A stretch of DNA of 64,000 bases from Schistosoma mansoni (taxonomy: Eukaryota > Platyhelminthes > Trematoda > Strigeidida > Schistosomatidae), in assembly GCF_000237925.1 (NCBI RefSeq), contig NW_017386058.1, positions 124,001-188,000 of the forward strand, read 5' to 3'. Below are positions 16,201-27,400 of the stretch, piece after piece. Under the pieces are notes generated by a model. It saw only the letters and a list, made by a program, of their open reading frames with translations. It made no database searches and had not been told where the DNA came from. The position numbers were made by a program, and so were the translations under genes. Position 1 is the first letter of the stretch; each line of letters opens with the position of its first letter.

Positions 16201-17968
16201 ATTTGGAGTTTCAAAATAAGTCATACCATAATCGTGTAAAGGCTTGTGCAATAACTTGAGTTACTCATGAGGGAGGTTGTAGTACGAAACGAACGTCATT
16301 AAGTGGAGTGGAATTCACATCAAGCTTACAGTCCTTGTGTTGTCACTATTGTGGACTATTAAGAAAAGCAGGTAAAGTATCTTACTAAAGAAAAAGGTTA
16401 CTATCTAGCGAAAATACCTATCACTATATTATTTCCTAAAGCTGAACTGCAATCCTAAATTTACGAGTGAATGACACAATTCTAAAATATTACTGAATAA
16501 GGATATTTTTAAGATCTCAATATGTTTGCACAACCACTAAATGTACTTTCAAAAGTGAACACCTAACCAAAGTGTTTTTAAATGTGACATTTCCTTTGCT
16601 TTGTATCCGAATGTACAAATAAATGGTAATCCAGCTGCATTGAATTTATTGTTACATCTAAATGCTAATTCTGAAGTAATCTTCCATCTTATTGTAGATA
16701 TGGGTTGCCGGTTGATTTTCAAGCGATACTCCTTGAGCCAAACAAAAAACAGCAAAAGAAATTAAGAGATATACTAAAGCAACTTTACAACCATCTGGAT
16801 GGATCGTCCTCAAGCTCCGTCTTAGATGTAAGTATTGACATCCATTCGTATATTTATTACTGTAGCACATAAGAGAATTGTTCGTAATTGTATAAAGACT
16901 CACACTTAACTGATGTTTTCGCATTTATAAGTGTAGTATTGTGGTGAGAGGTATAAAACACTATCCCTGTGTCTGTATAATATGTGTTCCGGTGTTATTG
17001 ACAATGAGATTTTTTGAACGGGTTAAATGTTACAAACAATAAGTGTTTGTTGCACATTTGAAAGTAAATTTTTGCGTTAGATTTCCAGTCGTAAATGACT
17101 TTTCCTCAATTAGTTATATTTAAATAAAAGATTATTAATGAGTTTATAGGTATCGTATCAGGGTTGGACTTGATAGTTTCAAATATATTGAGCTCTGGGT
17201 AGAGAGTTAATGATAAATGAATTTTTGTTATATCCCAATGAGTAGAAAAATTGTATATCTATTTCTACTCATTGGGATATAACAAAAATAGATTTATTAT
17301 TTTAAATAAAACGTTATAGAATAGAACCAAAAAGTCTGTTCTTATTTAAATACCCCAAGGTTAATAGCCGCATTATAGGAGGGCTATCAGATACGTCCTC
17401 ACAAAGACTTTTAAACTGAAATGTAATAAACGTGAATCTAAACAAGTGCGGATCTCAGATATTCCAATCGTAGATTGTTTCATACAAAATAAGAGATGTA
17501 ATTGGTTTCACTTGAGAATTTATACACTATCTAGCGTATATTTCAGGAATGCACAACATATTTTTAGTCGTAGAATGGATTTCAAGAAAAATTTTAATGT
17601 TACTTACTGAAGCCTACATCTTCAACAGAAAATTTATTATGACGTAAGAAACTAAAGTTTTCCGCAAAATAAGCACAGATAATCTGTTTTGAGTACAATA
17701 ACCTACGTCATTTTCCCCCATAAAGTAGCTGTTTGTTTAAAGATAAATATGTTTACTGTTACACTTGTTCTGTTCGTAATTCCATTTGTTTACACTAATT
17801 TTTCTAAAATGTCGATTTCAATACGCACTTCTCTTTTCCTGAACTTTACTTGTCTTTGCGAATGTCTCTTTACAGGAAGATATGAATGTTGGAGGTTTCG
17901 GGACTTCATCGGATTATTTTCCATATGTTTCGTTTAAAGTCGAGCTAAATATGATAGATGTACGTTGA
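13232..17968 (+). CDS. ATP6V1C: V-type H+-ATPase subunit C (V1 sector), complete, 12 exons
   Basis: Exons are 13232-13369, 13407-13474, 13503-13594, 13627-13721, 13758-13849, 13887-13985, 14017-14085, 14120-14212, 14244-14337, 15278-15375, 16698-16827 and 17876-17968. All phases agree and the join gives 386 residues plus stop, against about 382 for human ATP6V1C1. Subunit C is the clamp between the V1 stator stalks and the V0 sector and controls reversible assembly of the proton pump. Landmarks are the start [83 protein letters not shown] and the end [12 protein letters not shown]. Start: the ATG gives the exact family N-terminus. The exon 3 acceptor could instead be three bases upstream (13500), adding one residue. 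Introns 1-8 are only about 28-37 nt and introns 9-11 are 0.9-1.3 kb. Confidence 0.95.
14338..15277 (+). other. V-ATPase C intron 9
   Basis: The first large intron of the gene. Most of its centre is an R1 retroposon copy at 14617-14989 in antisense orientation; the remainder has no recognised feature. Confidence 0.75.
14617..14989 (-). repeat. R1 retroposon (copy b), 5'-truncated
   Basis: Reading on the minus strand it runs from the conserved hairpin region (near 14950) to the 3' end with its ATAAATA-rich tail at about 14620. The 5' ~150 bp are missing, as expected for an element copied by target-primed reverse transcription. Confidence 0.75.
15376..16697 (+). other. V-ATPase C intron 10
   Basis: AT-rich intron. 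I see no repeat or nested gene in it. Confidence 0.7.
17221..17289. repeat. Perfect 28-bp inverted repeat in V-ATPase C intron 11
   Basis: Left arm 17221-17248 and right arm 17262-17289 are exact reverse complements over 28 bases, with a 13-base loop. The core word is ttatatcccaatgagtag. Pairing stops abruptly at both outer ends, and no target duplication is evident. It could be a very short foldback element or a palindromic duplication. Confidence 0.85.
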
Positions 17969-17976
17969 TGGTCAGG

Positions 17977-18196
17977 AATAAACTAGTTCTGCAGCCCATT
18001 CCATTGTATTGATGTGATAATGCAATCAATAACATGAAAAAAGCATAATATACTTTAGAATTACTTCTTCTTAGCATTTCTGTCTTCTTGATTTTTTCTT
18101 TTCTCCTCTATCCTTGTTAGTTAATGTTTTTATAAACACTTGATTTACTTAATCGGTATATATACCTACTAATCTGTCTTAATACATTGAAATAAA
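17977..18196 (+). terminator. V-ATPase C poly(A) signals
   Basis: There are two aataaa hexamers, a proximal one at 17977-17982 (nine bases after the stop) and a distal one at 18191-18196. The distal site is the more usual distance from the stop and would place cleavage near 18210, facing the HtrA2 3' end. Confidence 0.5.
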
Positions 18197-18245
18197 AATC
18201 ATATTATTTTCAAAATACCTTAATTATTGTCCTATTTAAATACAA

Positions 18246-18251
18246 TTTATT
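18246..18251 (-). terminator. HtrA2 poly(A) signal (minus strand)
   Basis: tttatt on the plus strand reads AATAAA on the minus strand, 170 bases after the HtrA2 stop. Cleavage would fall near 18225, almost touching the V-ATPase C 3' end. Confidence 0.5.
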
Positions 18252-18421
18252 GAAGAGGCAATAAGTATATTTTGCTTCCAAATTATTTTATGTAAACGAA
18301 TGCAAAACAGACAAAAAAATAATAGCACTGTGTATGATTTAATTATAAATACTGGTGTATGTATAATACAGAATTATATACTGTGTGTAGAATAATTCAA
18401 TCCAAGAATATAATTAATGTT

Positions 18422-21400
18422 CTAAATTTTTTCCGTCTGAATATGATCTATGGTTATTCGTTTTCCTTGTCTAACGATAGTGATTGTCAGTTGTTCTCGG
18501 CTTTCCGTCGCAGTGTAAACTTGTTGAGCATTCGTTATAGGCAGACCATCAATGGCAACAATTACATCTCCAGCTCTTAATCCCGCTCTGTAAAATAAAT
18601 AAAATTTATACTGAATCTCAGTTACTAAAAATTGATATTACAAAGTGAATTAGTAGGATAAAAATGGAGTCGGAAGTCAAGTAACTGTGTAATGTTTCTG
18701 CTTTTTTCTTTATTGCTTTTAATATGCCTCACATTTTAGATTATTATGCCGATCATAGTTTGTCTCTCCTCACAAATGAAAAATGTCACTTTAGGATTGG
18801 GTTGCTTCAGAGTCAAGATTAACGATAGGAAAGAAGTCGTAGAGCGTCTCAACGATTCCATCCATTTATCGACGTCCGACTAAAGAAATATTGCTTGACC
18901 TTAAAGCAGCGTTCGAATCCACTGGTCATGAGGTTCTCTGGAAGTGTTTGTAATTGAAAGGCGTACCAAAAAAGTACATTAACCTTGTACATACTCCCTA
19001 CTCGAACACTACTAGTCGAGTCAGAGCTTATGGCGAACTTTCATCGAAATTGGTTACTTCAAGTGGTGTTTTCAGAGCTTTCCCCTTTCCTCATCTTTAT
19101 TTAACCTTGTCATAAACATGCTTTTAAAGGTAACACTTTCATCGTCCGACTTTTCAGGGATTGATGTTCAATCAGGAAATTGACTGGTTGACAAAATACA
19201 GAGTATTCCGACCACCTTAAGCGACAATGCATGTATGGGATGGGGTTGTCCCCTTCCAAATGTAAAGTGTCGCTTTAGAGTTGGGTTGCGTGAGCGCTCG
19301 AATTAACGATAGGGAGTGAAGTAGTTGAACACACCGACAACTTCACCCATCTTGGGAGTCTCGTCAGTCCTGATGGTCTTGTGTGTGATGAAATCTCGAC
19401 ATGGGTTTAGAAGGCTCGTTCGGTTTGACCGACTTGCGTCACTTGTGGTGTAGGCGATATATCCGTCTACCGAGCAAAGGACGAGTTTACCGTGAACAAT
19501 TCACTCTGTCCTACTTCATGAATATTAAACACGTCCATTAAGGATAGAGGATATTCTCAGGTTATTGGTATTCAATCATTGGTGTCCTCGAAGGAGTAGC
19601 CGTGTATGTTGGGACGACGGAGTAAGCAATGGTTGGGTTAGGAATAGAGCAATAGGTAAGGATGGCAAATCGACTGACGAGGTCGTAAAATTCTGAGGTA
19701 AGTTCATCGAGATGTCTTGTGTTTTTATTTCAATATACATTTTCTTGAATTGTGTCTTCGTTGTTTGATCCTCACCATCACCATTCAAACTGTTACTGTC
19801 TCTACTGTTCGAAGATTTGACCTGACAACTTCATCTCCCTGTGTTAATGGGGTATGCTGACTTGAATCGATATACATACGTGCGAGGTTCTGTGTTTCGA
19901 CTGAATAAAGCTTGTAATGCAATGGGAATGGAACTTCGTAACCATTGGTTCTTTTGGTTGAAATCCTGGTGGAGTTGCTGCGTTGTGTAAAGTATTAATA
20001 TGTATGATATTTGAGCTAGTAAATTCTACCCACAAAATATACATAAACGACGTCCACCAAATAAGTGTATGTTGTGAAACAAGGGCATTAAACTGGGTCG
20101 TCGATATAAACACTTATTGAATAGGGATTTGCTATTTAAGATAAACTTATATGCAACTGACAGATAGTTTCCGAAGTGTGATTATCCTTTCGTTATTTTT
20201 TGTAAACAATTAATAGTTTGAAGCTCTGTTGAAATATGGAGTATTTAATTTATGTAGAGTAATTCCTCTTTTAAGACATTAGGGAATAATGCTCATTACA
20301 ATGAAATCGTTGGTACTACTTTAAGTGAAGTCTACTTTTTTATTAGAAGCAGTTGGATGAGAATTATTATAAGTCAGTGTGATAATGGGTATTTTATGTA
20401 GTAAACAAGATTAAGACGAGTATATCGTGAGTTTATAACTGAGCGTAAATGGAAGGCTTAAATTGTACTTGCGAAATCAAATAAGAACAAGCTTTCTAAA
20501 GACACTTATAAGGTATCCTTTAAATGTGTTTGTATTTTCTTAAAGCCATTTATCAGAGTTAATAAAGGACTAGATATAAAATTATCACTTTGAGCTTTTA
20601 AAAAGTTCTGTAACATTGATTAAGAACTATATCTTCAGTGTTACTATTTGATTAAACGGTGATTTAAAGGTCAACAGAAACTATTTCGTCTGTTTATTGA
20701 GATTAGTAAGGTTGTCATAAAGTTATAAAAAGAAGTCCATATTGAATTGTATTTAAGACTCAATAAAACCTACATAGAAACACAAAGTTTCTATATGGAG
20801 CTGATTAGTAGCGAAACTTTATGGAGGACCGAACGTCAACAAATAATTAGCTAGGTTCCACACATAACAGAAGTTTTACAGAGAGTATGGCTTCTTGAGT
20901 ATAAAAATGTTTAAAAATTGAATTTCAAAATGCAAATGTCAGGATAATCAAAAACTTTTATTCAAACCTTGGTAGTGTTAGCAAATATGTAGTTCTCAAT
21001 AATGATAGTCATGATAAGAAAATTGTTAATGGTTCTGAACTACTGACTTGTGAATAAATGTGATAATAATAGTTGGTACACATTTATTCTTTGGCAAGAT
21101 AATTTATTTTTAATACAGGATACCCAGTGATTTTCTACAATTTATGTAACGTCATGCAAACTTACCTTTGAGCAGGGGAGTTTCTTAATACAGCATGAAT
21201 CAGAACACCATTCAACTCTACAAAATGTTGTCCACCGCGAGATGCTAATTCGAAAGCCAGTTCTGGAGTAAGTGTCCGCATAACTAGGCCTAAGTATCGA
21301 CGTTGAGTTCCACTTTCCGAATTGGCTGGATTGTCTGCTAAAATATATGGGTCAGTAGGCGATTTTGACGATATTGGGGAAGAGCTCCGAGTATTTGAGG

Positions 21401-24400
21401 ATGCTTTTAGTGCTAACTGTATGAATTTTCGGACTTGATCAACAGGTATAGCAAATCCCACGCCTGTACCAGCCACCATGGCGTTAACCCCAATAACTTC
21501 ACCATATAAATTCACCAGTGGACCGCCGGAGTTGCCAAACTCAATTAAAAATACAAAAAGGAAACCGTAATTAACAATTAAACTTTACAGTCCGTACGCG
21601 GGACTCGGACCCAGGACTTTCGGTCGAACTTTCTCGCGAACGCTTAACCTCTAGACCACTGGGTCGGCGTCCGACGGTGTTAATGTCTAACTTTAGTCGA
21701 TCCATGATCTTGCGCAACCCTTTGTCTGAGGTGGATAATCATCTCCACCAGACACAGATTGGACTCCGCCGGTCACGGTTCGAGTCCCGCGTGCGAAGCC
21801 GTGGATGCGCACTGCTGATGAGTCCCATAGTAGGGCGAAACGCCGTCCAGTGCCTCTAAGTTTTTGATAGTGGTCTATTTAGGTTGACTCGTGGATTCAA
21901 CTATTAAAATACTACAATCTTCACAAATCCCCATACTGATAATTAGACATCGGTTGGTGTGTCAGCATTAAAGTTTTGTAAACAAATAGGAAAAAACTAA
22001 CCTACGTTGAATTCTGGATATAAACACAGGGTGTAAAAGAACTCAAGTGATTTCAACCAGCTTTTATTGTAAAAGCATTTAGTCAACGATTCTAGCTGTT
22101 TTATAAAACAGTTAATACACACTCAGCGATTAGTTATGTCAGAAATACTGTATTGTTTAAGTATTTTATTTATTTAGTTGATTATGAAACGGTCCTGTGT
22201 AATAATCGTACATCGAAGATAACTTTTCATCCTATTAGGAATATATTTCAGTTTGGATCACCAAAAATCTTTATTTTAAAGACAATATCTTAGCAGCCAT
22301 CATGAATCTAGTAACACAACTCACTAGTCCATATACTCGGCTTCGAACCATAACTTCAAGTATATAAGTTAACTATGCTACGCTGTCGCCCAAACTGAAC
22401 CAGCCAGAACGAGATTTGAACACGAAGCCTATTGGTTAAGAGTCAAACGGCACTGTTGTGAAAAAAAGATTGAGGAAGGCATGAAAAACGATGAGAGCTA
22501 GTTTTTGAGAGACTGTTTAGCCTAATTTATAATCTGTAAATTACTAACATTCAGCTATATGCCTGTTTTATTCCATGAATCATAAGCGTTCGATTAATCT
22601 ATAAATTACCGTCATATTTTCTTCTATTACAAAATTATTATAATTTAAATAAAGTCTTTGTATCCTAATTTTTTTTACTGTAGTGTCCCAGTTTGGTATA
22701 ACTGTATTTTTCACATTCTTTCTGTATCGTAGTTCTCCTATTCACATATTCATTCGTGTGCCACTTTCAGTCAGCCGGATCAAATCTACAGTTTCTTTCT
22801 ATGATAATCTCTCTTCGCTTGCTAACCGATCAGCTTGTTAGACTGTGATAGGATAATCTTTTCTCTCTGCCGTCAACGCTGTGCAATCACAAAGTCGAAA
22901 TTATGCGTTGCAGTCTCAAGCTTGTACTAGGTAACTTAGGACATCAAGGTTTCAAACTTATTTGAAACAACTCTATCTGTAAAATAAGTATAGATTAGTG
23001 GATAGATAACAAAGTCAGAACAGTCTTGACCAATAAGCTACCGCTCCATATAACTGTATTCAAGTACAGTTCTTACATCAGTGGAGAGAGTCAAATATTA
23101 GGTGAATTCGGTACACAAGTTGGTTGGAAGAAATATCTCTAAGGAAATATATTAGTTTTATGTCGAAAGCTTTTCGAAGACGTAATCTTGTGAAACGTTT
23201 TCGCATAGAACAGCTTAGTTAATCATGATACAAAACGAGGTTTCTAAATTAGACTAGATGGAATATAGCTAAACGTGAAAAACAGTATGTGCGTTTCGTC
23301 CTATTTGGGACTCGTTAGCTGGATGTACTTGCATTCTTGTTGATATTCACCCCGTGACTGGAAATCGGTGCCATTTGCTTCAAACGCTAAGGCGTTGTTC
23401 ACTTAGATTATAGGTCCGGACAGAAAGTTACATGTGGAACCGACACGAATTTAAGCAATTTCCTGACGGTCTGAATTATCCCTGACGAGTTCTGAATAGG
23501 ACGAAACATACGTCCTGGATTCCACTGATACACACATCCCATCTATTTTACATAAGATTGTGTCACAGTGACTACATTGAAGCAATTCGCACTGGATGCA
23601 AATATACCCACCAAAACAGATCGAATTTCAGTCAAAATATCAAAAATGAGATAATTCAAACCATTACAAATGAGATTGAAGTTTTTAAATGTCAATTTTA
23701 GATTTATCATCATAATCCTTTTGATTTTGAATGCTTTTTATAGCAATATGAACGTTATTTCTATTTATATTATGAGTATAGGAAGGTTGTTTTTTAGATT
23801 ATGTTGACTGAATAAACAAAAGCTCAAAAAAGGAAGCTTATTGATTTAATTAAGTGAATTGACAATAAAAAAAACCTAGAAACAATAGTATTGTTAACGT
23901 TGACCAACGATTAGTAGTAGAATTCAGGAAGCAGTTTTCTTTCTATCCAGGACTTGTTAAATGGATGTACCTGAATTATTGTATTGACATTTACAATGAG
24001 ATGTAAGCCTAGTACACGAATAGGGTGAAACGTACATAATCGATTTCACTGTTATCATTCACTATTCTAACCTTTATATGAACTCTGATTAATTGTCAAT
24101 ATCGAAGCAATTCACTCAGAATGCACATATATCAATAGAGACTGGTCAATTACAGTCCCTATCATTAACATGAGGTTAATACAAAGTAATTACAAATAAC
24201 AATAATGTTAATTTTTATCTACAACATTCAAAACTTACTGTTATTATAGCATCTGTTTGGATATATTTAAGACCTTCGGAATGACCTAAGTCTCTGTCTA
24301 CTGCAGATACTACACCCACTGTAACGCTGTTAGCCAACATCAAAGGACTACCTAAAGCCAATACAAATTGACCTGGACGAATATTTTGTAAATTAATAGC

Positions 24401-27400
24401 CATAGGTAAATGTGGAAGATTTTCTGAAACAGCTTTCTTCACATCTAACTAAATCAATATCATATAAAAAGACAATAAACGAGTTGTTTCCATAAATAGA
24501 GAATAATAATTATACGCAGATGTATCTCTGAGAATAAAATCAACAAAACATCTAGTTCCATCGAATTTCAAGGAAATACTAGAAGACCTGTCTACAGTGA
24601 GATCTATTTAGTTAAACATTTTTTTGGTTAAAACTGATATGAGTGTTGCTTGTAATCACTAGTTTGTATACAACAGTTATATAGATTTTAAACAATTGAT
24701 TGAACGTTGAGTTGTGACCAATGTCATGTGTGCCAGGTCCTTATGTAGTGCTGATCGAGTTCTATCGATCAAGTTGCAGTGTGGCCACTAGTCTAGGTGA
24801 CGTGACATCATGTGAATTATAATGAACCGAAAGGTGGAGGTAGTTGACAGGATACCCTAGACCAAGGTTTCTTGCTATTTGGCACTTGTCAGCAAGGCGT
24901 ACCTATTATGTTGAGGGAACATCGATTCCATGTTACCCAGCTTCACAGACAGAGACGTTACTACTGAATTATCCGGGCCGCGATTGTGATACGGGATCAA
25001 ATCCAACAGGGAACGTCAGTTGTTTCAACGTTTCAAGTAAGTCTTGCTAACGAGTGCCACATAGCACAGAACCTAGGTCCAGGGTATCTGTTGGGGATGT
25101 TAGATCCCCAGAACTCACTTGGTAAATGACTTATTTTTGTAATCTTATTTTGAATTTCTTGGCTTTCGCTCCAAAAGCACTCATTTCACCTTCAAGTCGT
25201 GTTTCTCACTTGGGAGAATCTTAAACGCTATTGGTTCGTTGTGTCTTTTAGTATGTTGTTTTGTAACGCTTCCCAAGGACAGTTTTATGTTGTATGTATA
25301 TGTTTAATTTGTGCCTGTCGGATCGCTCGTGCTTCTAGCTGCTTGCGGAATATATCTATTCCCCGTTCGGACTTCGACTTCTCTCTCTAGTTAGCGGGGC
25401 TGGGAGACATCAGAATAGCTAGCTTATTGGTCTTTGGCCACAAGTCTTTGTTCCTTTCACAGACTAGGTGAACTCAGAATTGCTTCAAACATAGCAGTAT
25501 CCTGTCGACTAACTCCAACCTCTACCTTATAGTTAAATGGTTCAACAAACGTAGTATTAAAGTACATATCGCATGTGAGTGGGACAGAGATACCGTTTTA
25601 TTTGAATTTTCAAACATTCACTTCATTTGTCCTTTTATAGTTAAAAAAACAGAAGTTAGAGACATCATTTGCACTTTATTTTCTTCGTGTTTTCCGTATT
25701 TTGTTTTTTACTACGAAACGGTGGCTTAGCAACATTTACTAAAGTACTTGAAACCCAATCCATTAGGTAGAGAATTCCGACCTTGTTCAACCTACTTCAG
25801 TTAGGGTAAACGGGTAGTGGTATCGTAGTGAACGAGAACACCAGTGGGGACAACCAAATGTATTTGAGCACAAAATTACAGAATCTCTTAGTAAAATCTG
25901 AGAATCATACTGTAAATACTTCATTTGCAAAATATCGATCCACTGTCTCAGACTTGATTGTTCCTTCGTTTCCACGCAAATCATTCTCTGTTCTCGTCTT
26001 CTTCTCTTAGATCTTCTTAACCTTCTGCCGCCAGACATTTCACATTCGGTTGATGATACATACTACTTATATCTGTAGACACCAGTAGCACACACTATCA
26101 AATAAACATTGCGGTTTAAAGTCGAGTATATAACTATGAATTTGGATAATTTGCATTATTATTATCATTGAGTTTTACCTTCCACTATACTGTTGTGCAG
26201 TGCGACATAATGAATGAGTGCACAAATATTTAGCAGGAACTATGCTCCATTTGTCTATCTGAAAATTAATATTTCCAAAAATTAATACTGGAAAAACAGT
26301 GATACGGAATTATTGCATTCCATACCAAGTGAGTAAACCAACTGGATTATCATATAGATTTGAATATTTTTCACCTTAGATATGCTCGTAGACTAATTAA
26401 ACTGAACTGGAGAATCTATAAAGTCTAATCTTGGCATTGATACCTAAGAAATGGAGAAACTTTCGAGTCCGTGAGCAAATGATAAAATATTTACAATACT
26501 AAAATTAATGCTTGATGTAAGCAATTAAAATGTAAATATGATTATTTTAAACACTGTTGTTTATAAGAGTAAAGTTTACTTCAATCATAACAAAACATTA
26601 ATACCAAATCACAGATTAACAGAATATTTCATCCAGCAGAATAAAAAAACTAACTCGAATAAGTGCCAAATCAGAAGAGACATCAACTGCTAGAACTTTT
26701 CCAGGAAATGAACGTCCATCACATAAATGGACCATAACATCGCCTCGATAACCAACTACATGAGCATTCGTAACTACATGACCTAAATGATCTACAATAA
26801 AACCCGAACCAGTTGAACGTGATTGAAGTGAAAGAAAAACCTTACTAAAAAAATCAAACAAAATAAGAGAACAGCAAAAGTTAGAAACAACAGGTGATAT
26901 GAGTAGAGAAATAAAGTAGCAATCACGAACAATGAAAGCTATTTTCGGGAACATGGTTTCACTTATAGTCTGCAAAATATTACCATTTACTTTTGCCCTG
27001 TTTTAGTCTCAGCTAGTCAGTCATAACGCAGAACCTCGCACGTATGTATATCGATTCAAGTCATCATATCCCATTAACACAGGGAGATGAAGTTGTCAGG
27101 TCAAATCTTCGAACAGTAGAGACAGTAACAGTTTGAATGGTGATGGTGAGGATCAAACAACGAAGACACAATTCAAGAAAATGTATATTGAAATAAAAAC
27201 ACAAGACATCTCGATGAACTTACCTCAGAATTTTACGACCTCGTCAGTCGATTTGCCATCCTTACCTATTGCTCTATTCCTAACCCAACCATTGCTTACT
27301 CCGTCGTCCCAACATACACGGCTACTCCTTCGAGGACACCAATGATTGAATACCAATAACCTGAGAATATCCTCTATCCTTAATGGACGTGTTTAATATT

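Noticed and set aside
21587-21672. Possible tRNA gene on the minus strand
   Set aside because: A- and B-box-like sequences are present, but the acceptor stem does not pair and the context is a SINE.
19576-27345. Identical 70-codon ORFs at 19576-19788 (minus) and 27133-27345 (plus)
   Set aside because: Conservation of the frame is due to the DNA-level inverted repeat; the frame is antisense to the LINE coding strand and is not a gene.
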